Positions 1 through 11,023 of a DNA stretch of 64,000 nt are shown here, one piece after another. The stretch's first letter is position 1. Every line of letters starts with the position of its first letter. The notes beneath the pieces are model-generated. The model saw only the letters and a program-made list of their open reading frames with translations, was not told where the DNA came from and made no database searches. The translations under genes were made by a program, and so were the position numbers. The stretch is from Panicum virgatum (lineage: Eukaryota; Streptophyta; Magnoliopsida; Poales; Poaceae), in the NCBI RefSeq assembly GCF_016808335.1, contig NC_053144.1, positions 18,894,403 through 18,958,402 of the forward strand. Direction: 5' to 3'.

Positions 1-91
1 GCCTGCAGGAAGCAAACCACACGAACACGTCAGATCACCGCCAACGACGGCAAGAGATGGAGTGAATCCATGAGCCGAGCTGTGCCATCAC

Positions 92-319
92 CTGCACGAG
101 GATGAGGCGCGCGAGGCGGGATCTGCACTCGGCAACCCTCTGGTACCCTGTAAAATCGCGAGGATCGAGGAGGTTAGGAGAGAGATGCTGACGAGGCGTT
201 GGGCCCGAGGGTTTGGAGGGTTTGGGCGGTGGGTGCTTACGGGATTCGACGACCATGCGGTAGGAGAAGTCAGAGCCGTCCGTGCCCGAAGGCCGGCCGG
301 AGGCGCCGTGCCGCTGCAT
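92..319 (-). CDS. Jagunal-like ER membrane protein, first two coding exons (partial)
   Basis: Two exons on the minus strand: 319-241 (ATG at 319, donor GTAAGC) and 147-92 (acceptor TTTTACAG, donor GTGATG). Both junctions keep frame and give 45 residues containing GTDGSDFSYRMVVESRYQ followed by a basic stretch ending LARLILVQ. The GTDGSDF...YQ block followed by the start of a hydrophobic segment matches the N-terminus of the Jagunal family, small four-pass ER membrane proteins involved in ER organisation and secretion. That assignment is from family knowledge; only the N-terminus can be seen. A GTG nine bases upstream of the ATG is in frame but is not used here as the start. The remaining exons lie beyond position 1. 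A retrotransposon begins 75 bp upstream of the ATG. A CAG dinucleotide boundary (acceptor-like CACCGTCAG) eight bases before the ATG suggests a 5'UTR intron may end there. Confidence 0.62.
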
Positions 320-394
320 CGCCGGCACTGACGGTGACGAGGATGCTTCGTCGGGGGGAGAGACGAGTTCGTAGAAGGCACCTATTTAGGCCTC

Positions 395-1436
395 TGTTGT
401 GGGGATTTTTAGGGGTACCCACAGCCGGGTGGCGGAGCGCACCCGCCTATTCCCAGTGAGGGAGTACTCGGGGAAGTACTAGGCGATGGGGCTGGATCTT
501 CGCTGAGACAAGGACTCAAGAACACTCGATTTAGAGTGGTTCGGGCCGCCGGAGCGTAATACCCTACGTCCACTGGGAGATGTATTGTCTTGGTTGTGTG
601 AATGAACCTATCCTCTGCTGGCCTTGGCTCTTGCCCAGCCTGAGGTTTTCTAGCGGCGCTCCCTCCTTTTATAGATCAAGGGGGAGCGGATACATAGGAC
701 GTCGATGCCCCGACAGGTGGGCCCAACGTGAATGCGGCTACAGTGGTAGCGAATCTTTCCTTCGATATGCGTACTGCTGCTCTCCTGTCACAGGGGTCTT
801 CTCTTGTTCCGTCAGCTAGGTGCCCGTTGGAGTAGCGTAGCTTGCGGCGTGGCCTGCTGAGGCTATTATGTAGCGTCATAATGGGTGAAGCCGAGCCGTC
901 GTATCCGACTGTTACGGCAGACTGGCAGACGCGGCATGGGCGGCGCCATCGGCTCCACTGCCTTGGTAATACGCGATCAATAGTGCCCCCTGGTCAGTCA
1001 AACGCCTCGGCTTCCACTATATCAAAGTGGATGTCCACCTACTGCAATGAATGCGAAGGTAGGTGGACCTCAATATGGAGACCAAGGACTTCATACACGT
1101 GTCGGCCCCGGACCGCCCTGAGGCGGGGCGTCCAAACTTTCCCTTCGAGAGGGGTCCGGTTGCTATCCAGGACCCTATGAGGGGTCCGGGACCCCGCGGG
1201 GGTCTGGATTCCTTGGGAGGTCCGGAGCCCTGGCTGCTTGCGCTTGAGCGCCTGTTTTTCCTGGGACACGTGGCGTTCCCAGACCTTCCCCGGCCGCGGA
1301 ACAGGTCCGGACCTTTGTCGGGAGGACAGGACTTCGGACTGCAGGGGTCCGGCTGTTTGGTTGTAGTCAAGGATGACTACTAAGGCTCTTGCCTAGTCAC
1401 AGCAAGAGGGGGTACCCCAGTCCTGGGGTACCGACA
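395..1436 (-). repeat. LTR (3' LTR of the minus-strand element)
   Basis: TG...CA repeat identical by eye to 3639-4680. It lies next to the Jagunal-like gene. The TATAAAA on the minus strand at 667-673 points towards that gene. Many copies of the short word TCCGGA/GGTCCGG occur between 1130 and 1360. Confidence 0.93.
667..673 (-). promoter_or_regulatory. TATA box in the LTR facing the Jagunal-like gene
   Basis: TATAAAA on the minus strand in a CTATAAAAGG context inside the U3-like part of the LTR. Its distance to the Jagunal-like ATG at 319 is about 350 bp, so transcripts started here could read into that gene. This is an inference from position only. Confidence 0.5.
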
Positions 1437-1710
1437 GTGGCCCCCGGGCCCACCTCGGGAGAGGTATGAACCCGCGGGTGGGGCCACCACCGTGATGTGT
1501 TCCGACGCAACTTGATTGCGTTGGTGTGCTCTTGGAGAGAGTGGGCATCCCGGACCCCTGAGGCCGGTATGATTGTTGCCTGGTTTAGGTACTAGAGTGC
1601 TCTCCACGGGGCGACGAAGGTGTAGGCTTAGGGTACAGAACCAAGCTAAGCGGCTACACGGACTTCGGATCGCTCAGGGGGTAGCACTACTTCCCGGACC
1701 CGGCTTTTGT

Positions 1711-2287
1711 CGACCGTCTCCGCCGGAGCGGGCCACCGGAGTGGACTTGGAGCGACCGGGGCGAGCGGTCTCCGCCGGAGCGGGCCACCGGAGTGGACTT
1801 GGAACGACCGTGGCGAGCGGTCTCCGCCGGAGCGGGCCACCGGAGTGGACTTGGAGCGACCGTGGCGAGCGGTCTCCGCCGGAGCGGGCCACCGGAGTGG
1901 ACTTGGAACGACCGTGGCGAGCGGTCTCCGCCGGAGCGGGCCACCGGAGTGGACTTGGAGCGACCGTGGCGAGCGGTCTCCGCCGGAGCGGGCCACCGGA
2001 GTGGACTTGGAGCGACCGTGGCGAGCGGTCTCCGCCGGAGCGGGCCACCGGAGTGGACTTGGAGCGACCGTGGCGAGCGGTCTCCGCCGGAGCGGGCCAC
2101 CGGAGTGGACTTGGAGCGACCGTGGCGAGCGGTCTCCGCCGGAGCGGGCCACCGGAGTGGACTTGGAGCGACCGTGGCGAGCGGTCTCCGCCGGAGCGGG
2201 CCACCGGAGTGGACTTGGAGCGACCGTGGCGAGCGGTCTCCGCCGGAGCGGGCCACCGGAGTGGACTTGGAGCGACCGTGGCTGACA
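1711..2287. repeat. 52-bp tandem array, 11 copies
   Basis: The unit starting GTCTCCGCCGGAGCGGGCCA recurs every 52 bp (at 1716, 1768, 1820 and so on to 2236). Copies differ only by a few substitutions, for example GGAGCG versus GGAACG and GTGGCG versus GGGGCG. It lies in the internal region of the young LTR element. Because 52 is not a multiple of three and the unit has no stop codon in several frames, long overlapping ORFs appear on both strands; I do not treat them as genes. Confidence 0.95.
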
Positions 2288-3617
2288 ATCCGATGAAGCA
2301 TGTTACCGGACCTCATAGTAAGGTGCAAAGAAACCAAGCCTTATACTAGAAGAGAGCCCGGGACCTCTAAAGTCAGCAGTCCTGGATACTAGAGTACTTG
2401 TAACAGGGTAGTGAAGTACGTAAACTTAGGGTACATTACCAGGCTAAGCCACGCGGAGCTTCTCTACCCCAGGATACAAATACCACTTCTCCAGAGCAGG
2501 TCCTTAGGGGTCCGGACCGCCTTCCAGCTAGAAGGGGTGTCTTTACCTGACCACAAGCCAGCAACTTAACTTGGATTGTTAGCAATAAGGGAAACTCCGG
2601 TCAAGAGAAAAGAATAGTTAAACCAAGGCGAATAAATGTAATCAGGGTGGAGCCTAGGCAAAACTGAGGAGGAAAATCTCCTTTATTATTGTGGTTGTCA
2701 CGGTATACATCGGAGGTCGGGATTACGAGGACGGACCTCCACCGCTCCGGACCGCTTTTGCCTGTTTGTGTGATAGGGCCAGAGGTCGGGTTTACAAGGT
2801 CGGACCTTGACCGCTCTGGACACACACGTAGACACCACGCTATTACAAAGGAGAAAATCTCTCATTCCTTTCTTAGGAGTAACCTACGGCTGCATGCTAT
2901 ACAGCGTGTTCTTCTTCGGAGGTGAAGGCGCCCTGAACGTGCCTGAACCGCATCATCCAGCATCACCTCGGGAGCTCGGGGGACCCCTCCTTGCCTAAGA
3001 GCTGTCACATGCTTACATGGCATGAGACAAATTCTTTGGCTTTGAATGGAAGAGGCCCCCTCCCCCTGCCGTCGCCGTTGCCGATGGAAACCAGAGCCCT
3101 TGCGCAGCAGATGGACCGGTGCGACGCGTGGAGAAGTGCGGTCGTTCGCCGGCTTGTCCTTGGTGCTAGCGCCAGGGGCCCCCGCACGAGGAGGCGGGGT
3201 CCTGTCTGCAGCAGCACCGAGCAACGCTGAGGTGGATCTCCGGCGCTGGAGACGGCGGGACGACACGGTCAACTTCCTCCGGGATGGCCGTCGGCTCCAG
3301 GCTCCATGTTGAGAGAAAGCCTTGAGCCGACACCATGCCACCGCTGAGGAGGCGTGGCCGTTGCTTGAGAGAAAACCTTGAGTCGACGTAGGAGCAGCGG
3401 CGCGCAGCGGCGCCTCCGCTGTGCGTTGCTACGCCGGCTCTGAGGTGTCGCGGTGGCGACACACAGCAGGCGCCGCTGCCGTGCGCCGCCGCACCGAGGG
3501 CGTCGGAGTGCCGGTGCCATAGCATGCGGAGTGAGTGTGCCTTCCTTCATCTTCAAGTTCGCCGTTGCAGAGGGAGAACACAGCCTAGAGGCCTGAAGAT
3601 CCAGCCAACGCCTGTCC

Positions 3618-3635
3618 TCCCCACGGACGGCGCCA
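3618..3635 (-). promoter_or_regulatory. tRNA primer-binding site of the LTR retrotransposon
   Basis: On the minus strand the sequence just after the LTR reads TTT then TGGCGCCGTCCGTGGGGA. A TGG start complementary to a tRNA CCA end, located a few bases inside the LTR, is the expected reverse-transcription primer site. It fixes the element's orientation. The exact tRNA was not checked. Confidence 0.7.
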
Positions 3636-3638
3636 AAA

Positions 3639-4680
3639 TGTTGTGGGGATTTTTAGGGGTACCCACAGCCGGGTGGCGGAGCGCACCCGCCTATTCCCAG
3701 TGAGGGAGTACTCGGGGAAGTACTAGGCGATGGGGCTGGATCTTCGCTGAGACAAGGACTCAAGAACACTCGATTTAGAGTGGTTCGGGCCGCCGGAGCG
3801 TAATACCCTACGTCCACTGGGAGATGTATTGTCTTGGTTGTGTGAATGAACCTATCCTCTGCTGGCCTTGGCTCTTGCCCAGCCTGAGGTTTTCTAGCGG
3901 CGCTCCCTCCTTTTATAGATCAAGGGGGAGCGGATACATAGGACGTCGATGCCCCGACAGGTGGGCCCAACGTGAATGCGGCTACAGTGGTAGCGAATCT
4001 TTCCTTCGATATGCGTACTGCTGCTCTCCTGTCACAGGGGTCTTCTCTTGTTCCGTCAGCTAGGTGCCCGTTGGAGTAGCGTAGCTTGCGGCGTGGCCTG
4101 CTGAGGCTATTATGTAGCGTCATAATGGGTGAAGCCGAGCCGTCGTATCCGACTGTTACGGCAGACTGGCAGACGCGGCATGGGCGGCGCCATCGGCTCC
4201 ACTGCCTTGGTAATACGCGATCAATAGTGCCCCCTGGTCAGTCAAACGCCTCGGCTTCCACTATATCAAAGTGGATGTCCACCTACTGCAATGAATGCGA
4301 AGGTAGGTGGACCTCAATATGGAGACCAAGGACTTCATACACGTGTCGGCCCCGGACCGCCCTGAGGCGGGGCGTCCAAACTTTCCCTTCGAGAGGGGTC
4401 CGGTTGCTATCCAGGACCCTATGAGGGGTCCGGGACCCCGCGGGGGTCTGGATTCCTTGGGAGGTCCGGAGCCCTGGCTGCTTGCGCTTGAGCGCCTGTT
4501 TTTCCTGGGACACGTGGCGTTCCCAGACCTTCCCCGGCCGCGGAACAGGTCCGGACCTTTGTCGGGAGGACAGGACTTCGGACTGCAGGGGTCCGGCTGT
4601 TTGGTTGTAGTCAAGGATGACTACTAAGGCTCTTGCCTAGTCACAGCAAGAGGGGGTACCCCAGTCCTGGGGTACCGACA
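3639..4680 (-). repeat. LTR (5' LTR of the minus-strand element)
   Basis: Second copy of the 1042-bp TG...CA repeat. The minus-strand TATAAAA is at 3911-3917. It is followed on the minus strand by the primer-binding site at 3618-3635. Confidence 0.93.
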
Positions 4681-4685
4681 GCCTC

Positions 4686-6471
4686 GTTCGGCACGCCTGG
4701 ATTCAATCAAGGCCTGGAATAAATCAAGGTCAGGATTGAATTGTTCTACCTGGTTTCACTCATTCCACCTGATCATGAATTCCTGACCAGGAATAAAACC
4801 AGCTGCTTATTTGTATGTTCGGCAGTAATGAAACCTTTCCACCAGATTACATATGGAATTAATAAGGACAACTCTTTCTCTATATGTACTCTTTGTAGCT
4901 TATTTTTTTGGAAAGACAAACATTAGTATGATCCAGCTTCTCTTGGTCGCATCCAGCAGAAGCACTAATGCACATACAGTTTAACACAATTCTCACATAA
5001 GGTTCTCGATCTCGTTATGGTGCACTTTTTGGACAGTACAAGAAACTCTAATAAATAACAAAAAACCACAGAAAAAGAGCTTCCACATAATAGAATGGCA
5101 CTTGCGTAGTGCAAACAGAAAGACCTTCCAGTAAGGACACTGAGTTGCAGAATTAGCCTTAAACTTAACATTGAAAACCCTGCGATTACACAAGCAAATC
5201 AAATATATAAGCTTATAAGATATAAGGCTATAAGCTCTAAACTGAACATTTCAGGCTGCACAACTGAATCCAAGATTTCTTGACTTTACCCTCTTTCATT
5301 TGCTTTTCAGCATTCTCTACTTTTTTCAGCCCTCAAATTGATCAAGCAGAAAGGCAAAATAAATGTATAGCACATATGAAATGGGTTGGATATAGCAAAA
5401 TTGACAGTAAAGAGAATTCAGTTCATTCTGTATTAGGGATTATTTTGGACAGTAACTACAGCGAGATAAAAAAAACAGACATGCCCACACAATATTAGAA
5501 CTGCCTCAGCATCATGCAAATTGAGGAATATTTTCCTCTACTCACGCATGCAAACTTCAAGTGGCTTATATTATATAATGCGGGTGCAAACAAACCCACA
5601 CGACAAGCAACAACATCGCACAATAACAGCATGCGGGTGCGAGATTTATTACCAGGGAAACTCACGGCTCAAACTGAAAGTCAAGGCTAGGTTGTATGAT
5701 AAAATGGTGCAGCATGGCAGATCAGAAAAGGACCCAAATGTGCAGTGCATCCCTCCTTTGCCCTGACACCAAGATGGGCATACCAAGGATATTCTTTTTT
5801 GATGAACTTATACAATGTGAAATAATAAGAATCCAAGATCTTTAACATGGTGTTAAAACTAAGCATCTTTGGTTCATGATTCAAGAAAACATGCAGATTG
5901 TCAGGCTAACATGTGACGACACCATTAAGTGTGCAGCTATGAGGAAAAATACAAAAACCAACTAGTTAAAATGTTTATGCCATGAAGTTTCACAGTCTAT
6001 AGGCAGAAACTTCGATTCAAGAAAACTGGTCTGAAAGGAATGCACTCCAACTTGATTACTTATGAATTGAATGAAAGGAACACCAAGAACAGTCACAAAA
6101 TTCGTCTGAACCAAGAGGACAAAGATACTGATCCTTTTGACCACGACAAGTTCCTGATGCTAACCAACACAGATTTCCATTATTTACTTAATCTGCAATA
6201 ATTTAATCTAGTTGTTTGTTAGATTTGCACTGAATACAAAACGTGCAAGCAAGAACCTGATCCTGATGCACGCATCCCATGCAGATTAGCAAAAATGAAA
6301 AGCCTGCTTGCAAGTTTCTGTCTAGACTAGACCTTCATGCGCTCTTGCTTTTCGATCTAGAGGAGGGGAACGAGAACGACGGGATCTAGGGGCTTTGCAT
6401 CGACAGAGGGACGGCGACAAGAACCCTAGAACATGAGAGAAAGGAGAGGAGCGACGGGAAACTTACCGGTG
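4686..6471. other. AT-rich non-coding stretch, possible 5'UTR intron
   Basis: No coding region is recognisable. The composition is like a grass intron, and the region ends at a good minus-strand donor (GTAAGT at 6466-6471). If the Jagunal-like gene has a 5'UTR intron, this would be most of it, and the LTR element would then lie inside that intron. The first 80 bp have a transposon-end look (GGCCTCGTTCGG) but no matching terminal inverted repeat was found. Confidence 0.35.
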
Positions 6472-6700
6472 AGAAGGTAGCTACCGGAGTGGAGAGCTGC
6501 TGCCGGGGAGCCGAATCTGCCAGGCTGCCGTCGCGGCCAGGCTCGCACCGCCTGGCCGCCTCCGCTTCCGCCGCCCGGCCGCCTCTCGCTGAATCCCTCC
6601 GTGCGGCAGCCGGCAGGCTCTGGATCGATTCCTGGAGGCTTGAGGTGTGGATCGAATCCGAGCGGAAGAGGTCCTGGAACGGCCTGGAATGACCCGTTTT
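6472..6700 (-). other. Candidate 5' non-coding exon (minus strand)
   Basis: A GC-rich island bounded on its minus-strand 3' side by the donor ACCG|GTAAGT. No convincing protein is encoded. Its position and orientation fit a first untranslated exon of the Jagunal-like gene, separated from the coding exons by an intron now enlarged by the LTR element. This is inference; transcript data would decide. Confidence 0.3.
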
Positions 6701-7224
6701 GCTCTTTTGAGTGGTATTTGTGTCTCACAAATGTCGGTCTAAGTTCTTTTGAGTCTCAACACTTTTGAATAAGTCCTTTATAGTACGGTGTTTATACTCA
6801 AATTTTAAATATAAGATCTAATCTCTTGAGTATGTTTGAATTACGCCTTTTTCATTTCCTTTTTCAGGGGTCGTACGTCGTCATTTGTTTCACCTGTACA
6901 AACTTATTACCTGCACACATGCTCAATCACACGATTAAATATACATATATTTTGTCATTATTCACCAAAAACCACTTAGTGGCCTAGATCACTTTCAGAT
7001 TCGAGACGGCTACGGCATGCACTAGGTGGAGAGCCGCCGCATCCCGTTTCTGTGCCGGTCTTCGACTGCCGAGGGCTACCGCCTCCAGGGAGCGAGCTGC
7101 GTCCAGGTAGAGAGCCACCTTCAGTTACTGCCCCACCCGATGGACTGTCGCGCGAACACAGTGTCGGCCTGGAAGTCGCGGACGTCCTCGTATCTCAAGT
7201 CGCGGCCAACACGACTGCCGGAGA

Positions 7225-8870
7225 TGGAGCCCAAACAGAACATCCAAGCACACCACGTAAGAGTTGCAAAAAATCATTTGAAACAGCCTAGGATTGGAAT
7301 GATCTTTGATACACTGAGAAATGTGGAGGATTTTTACAAATCGTCTGCGCATGATGCTGGCTTCTCTGTTCGTATTGGTCAGCAAAAGAAGCAAAATGAG
7401 GAAATATTGATCAAGCGGTATCTATGTTCAAGGGAAGGGTACAAGAAGGAAGATGAAAAGAATGTTACTAATGCATCCGGAAACAAAAGGAGTAAAGGAC
7501 CCATAATGTGATGGAAAAGAGATGTGGTTGTTAGGCACATATTGTTGTCAACCTCGGCAGTGACAAAAAGTATCGGATAGTTTCAATGGTTGAGGAGCAC
7601 CACCATGATTTTGTGTCGCCAGATAAGAGACAGTTTCTAAGATCGAACCGTATGGTTAGTAAGAGGGCAAAGACTACTTTGTTCAATTATCATAAAGCTA
7701 GCATTGGCACGTCGCAGGCATATCGACTTCTCCATGTCAGTGAAGGTGGGTTTCAGAATATTGGCTGCACGCTGAGGGATTTGCAGAACTATTATTGTTA
7801 TCTCAGGACAAAAATCAAGGATGCAGATGCACAAATGTTTGTGGGGCAACTTGAGCGAAAGAAGGAAGTAAATCCTGCCTTCTTTTATGACTTTATGGTG
7901 GATGACCAAGGACGACTTGTTCGTGTCTTTTGGGCAGATGCCACGTGCAGAAAAAACTATAGTGTTTTTGGTGATGTTGTTTCGGTAGATGCAACATATA
8001 GCACTAACCAGTATGACATGAAATTTGTGCCATTTACTGGAGTCAATCATCACTTGCAAAGGGTTTTTCTTGGGGCGGCATTCTTGGCTAATGAAAAGAT
8101 TGAGTCATACTCATAGTTGCAAGAGACCATTGCATTATTCAAGAATTTTCCGAGTGTCAAGGTACAAAAATTGTCACCATTAGCAGCCAATCTGGAAAAG
8201 AGCGAGTGGTTGAGATGAATAAGTCAAACATGTTTTGTAGGTGCTCCTGTAAATTTTATGAGTCCTATGACATCCCGTGCCGTAATATCATACAAGTGCT
8301 TAGGTCCGAGAAGCAAAATGAGATACCATTGGTTTATATTATGAAGAGATGGGACAAAAGATGTAAAAGGTGTGGACTGTATGAGTTTTTTTTATGCCTA
8401 TTTTGTTACAATACTCTTCAATTTGCTATGCTTGTTTTGTTACAGGGAACTATTATTTGATGACGAAGGTAACCTGCTAGATGAGAAGCCTAAAGATTCT
8501 ATGAATGTGGCAATGCGAAAAAAAGATTTCAGACTTACACAACAAGTTTGAAGATCTTATTCAAATGGCCAAGAATTCTGAACAAGGGATGGACTTTTTA
8601 TACTCTACTTTGTCCAACCTAGTAGAACCTCTCCAAAAGATCATGCCTGCTGCTTCAGATAATAAACAAGATGAGTATGAATCTTTCCTTGATAGTAAAA
8701 TTTCAAATGAAGTCAATATACATCCACCAAATGATATCAAATCGAAAGGGGGATGCAAAAGAATTAAGAAGAGTAAGAACGTGAAGGCTCCAAGCAAACG
8801 TAAGTGTGGAAAATGTAAGCAAGTACGAAATCATGATGCACACAATTGCCCAAACAATGTTTTTGGCTGA
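7225..8870 (+). pseudogene. FAR1/FHY3-like MULE transposase-derived gene, broken
   Basis: Pieces of a FAR1-related protein lie in order. The FAR1 DNA-binding region is at about 7286-7600 (GFSVRI, then CSREGYKK, then EEHHHDFVSP). The start of the MULE transposase domain is at 7880-8116 (SVDATY). A SWIM zinc finger is at about 8218-8280 (CRCSCKFYESYDIPC). A C-terminal zinc knuckle is at 8800-8850 (CGKCKQVRNHDAHNC). The gene is broken in several ways. There is an apparent frame change near 7505, and an in-frame TAG at 7532 stands where the family has lysine (GCKA). A stop at 8114-8116 is followed by loss of most of the MULE domain, including later catalytic acids. A frame change occurs in an A run near 8520. 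A spliceable intron at about 8370-8445 is retained. Confidence 0.85.
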
Positions 8871-9486
8871 TATTTTGAGTTCATGTAATGTTGTGAGATA
8901 TTTTGGAATGCTTCTTGTAAAACACTTTTCTATTTGAGTGTTTGAAATTATAGTTCATGGATCATCATTGCATTCAATTCTAGTGTTTGAAATTTTACTG
9001 TGTTCAGGTTGCATTTATGCTCAACAATTGATTTTCAGCATGCTCAATTTTGGAATGAATGATTATGTTCACACACAAATGGACAATTTCATCACTGCAC
9101 TCTGCACAATTTCACAAGATAAACTTGATTGATAAACATAGTTCATCCATTTTCATTCTCAACATGCAAGTTCATTACACAGAAGGCACAATTGCCATTG
9201 CCAATACCTCCTTTTATTCAGCCATTACACATAATAAATCAAGCCTACACACAGAAGCTATTCCTATGCCTTCTCTTGTTGCAGAATCACCATGGTAAAG
9301 CTATTCCTATGCCTTCTTGTAAATACTTCTGTGGAAGTAAAATCCTGTGCGAGTCACCATGGTCAAGTTTGCATTGAGCAGCTCTGAACATTCAGAAGCT
9401 CTGAACGTTCAGAACTCTGAACATTCAGTTTCCATTCAGAAGCTCTGAACTGCCTGCAAGTGAAATCGGGTTTCTTAAAGAGAGCT
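8871..9486. other. Non-coding stretch with palindrome cluster
   Basis: No gene seen. The stretch contains three copies of a 14-bp near-palindrome at 9383-9428; the middle one (TCTGAACGTTCAGA, 9400-9413) is a perfect palindrome. Confidence 0.5.
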
Positions 9487-10172
9487 GCCTCCTCCGCGCA
9501 CGGGAGCGTTTCCCGGGTACGGCATGCCTCCTCCGCGCACGGGAGCATTTCTCGGGTACAACGGGTGTATGGTGTTCTTTCCCAGCTGCTTACATTCAAA
9601 AAAAATTATACCAGCAGGGAATAGTTGGTCACTGTCAGAGAGCAGGAGCGATGTGCCTGTCCCCTAGCTGTCTCCCTCAGTATACGTCCTGCAGTGTCGC
9701 CCCTGGCTGGCCTCCCACGCAAAAGAAAAAAAAAGCAGTCGCTAGACTTGTGAGTTGTGCTGACAAGAAAAAGTGCCCGGTGGATATTGGGAGGGCTTCA
9801 CCTCCAACGGCTCCAACTACTGTAGCAGTCATGCCTCCTCCGCGCACGGGAGCGTTTCCCGGGTACGGCATGCCTCCTCCGCGCACGGGAGCATTTCTCG
9901 GGTACAGCGGGTGTATGGTGTTCTTTCCCAGCTGCTTACATTCAAAAAAAACTATACCAGCAGGGAATAGTTGGTCACTGTCAGAGAGCAGGAGCGATGT
10001 GCCTGTCCCCTAGCTGTCTCCCTCAGTATACATCCTGCAGTGTCGCCCCTAGCTGGCCTCCCACACAAAAGAAAAAAAACGGTCGCTAGACTTGTGAGTT
10101 GTGCTGACAAGAAAAAGTGACCGGTGGATATTGGGAGGGCTTCACCTCCAAAGGCTCCAACTACTGTAGCAA
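9487..10172. repeat. Two-copy tandem duplication, about 346 bp
   Basis: The block starting GCCTCCTCCGCGCACGGGAG at 9487 recurs at 9833 with the same order of landmarks: CTGCTTACATTCAAAAAAA, GGGAATAGTTGGTCACTG, CTTGTGAGTTGTGCTGACAA and GGGAGGGCTTCACCTCC. Within each copy the CCTCCTCCGCGCACGGGAGC segment is itself doubled. The two copies differ by scattered substitutions. It continues into a segment rich in GGAGCC/CTGTAG words (10160-10370) typical of grass DNA-transposon ends. No coding function is visible. Confidence 0.8.
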
Positions 10173-11023
10173 TCCTGTAGATTCCTGTAGCATGGAGCCG
10201 GAGGAGCCACGTGTTCCCAGCTTCACCGGCTTCTCCCCTCCCACAGTTGACTGTAGCGTGGACCTGCATCATTTGGGCTCCGTTCTACAGTGCAGCACAG
10301 TTCTGCACAGTGCCGAAACACTGTAGTAAGGAGCTGGAGTCGCTCCCGCGGAGCCCTCCCAAAGAGGGTCTGATTATATTAGCCCACTTGCAGTTGCTTT
10401 TGCTGAGAGCAAGGGCAATAAAATCCCTTCCATGTCATCTAGAGACATCACTTAGAGACATATACTACACTAATCTATATTTTACATTGTCTCTTGTGGG
10501 GCATAGGAACTTTAAATTTTTTAGATACAAAAATAAATGAAAGCTCATGAAATGCGTGCGCAAGAGATAGGTTGGGTTCCAAAATCGACTCTTGTGTTTT
10601 GTTTCTCGTGCTGAAGACGTCTCTTACATAAGAGCTCATAATACTCTCTCATCTTATTTCTCCCTCATCCACGTAGAACTGTTGCTGACATGGACAGGCT
10701 AATAAACCTTTACCTACTCTGAAGGAGCGAGAACTGTGACCGGGCCCAGTAGAGGGGACGGCAACAGTCGCTTCATGCTGTTTCAATCCGCACAGCCTCT
10801 ACAATATTTAGTAGCTACCAATGATGATCATGAAATATAATATATATGGCTTCACATAACCTAGAGGTTGCACATGCCATAGTGAGCCATACAAATGTTG
10901 TTGTTTTCTTTATGGAACGCCATACAAATGTTGTTAAGAACTTAAGATATTTACATTTGACCTTATGATAAGTTTGCTATTTCAAACATTTCTTCTAATG
11001 TTTCTTCAATTGCACTGTACTCA
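10173..11023. other. Intergenic DNA, transposon-like debris
   Basis: No gene recognised. 10173-10370 has repeated GGAGCCGG and ACTGTAG words. 10390-10690 looks MITE-like (CATCTAGAGACATCACTTAGAGACAT region), but I could not define both ends. Confidence 0.3.

Larger units (their letters stand above)
395..4680 (-). mobile_element. Non-autonomous LTR retrotransposon, very recent insertion
   Basis: Two direct repeats of 1042 bp (395-1436 and 3639-4680) begin TG and end CA. They are flanked by a perfect 5-bp target duplication GCCTC at 390-394 and 4681-4685. The internal part is only about 2.2 kb and shows no gag, protease, reverse transcriptase, RNase H or integrase, so the element must be mobilised in trans. 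Orientation is minus. Read on that strand, a tRNA-type primer-binding site (TGGCGCCGTCCGTGGGGA) follows the upstream LTR after a 3-base gap, and each LTR has a TATAAAA. I found no difference between the two LTRs when I compared them by eye, which points to a very young insertion. The internal region carries an 11-copy 52-bp tandem array. The superfamily cannot be told without pol; the primer site and LTR style fit Ty3-type grass elements. Confidence 0.93.

Noticed and set aside
580..1383. ORFs of 79-117 aa repeated identically at 3824-4627
   Set aside because: They recur only because the two LTRs are copies; composition and position give no sign of coding.
1711..2287. CRISPR-like array
   Set aside because: Units are contiguous without variable spacers, and the DNA is eukaryotic.
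1573..2349. Several ORFs of 168-258 aa over the 52-bp array
   Set aside because: They are mutual shadows of a stop-poor tandem repeat with a 52-bp period, have no family similarity and occur on both strands.
7026..7224. First part of the 161-aa ORF as N-terminus of the FAR1-like protein
   Set aside because: It shows no FAR1-like sequence before about 7225 and the reading frame has no start codon support.
9383..9428. Canonical heat-shock element
   Set aside because: GAAnnTTC is present, but the third repeat is out of the 5-bp register, so only a palindrome cluster is claimed.
10390..10690. A Tourist-like MITE
   Set aside because: MITE-like sequence but no matching terminal repeats or TSD could be found.
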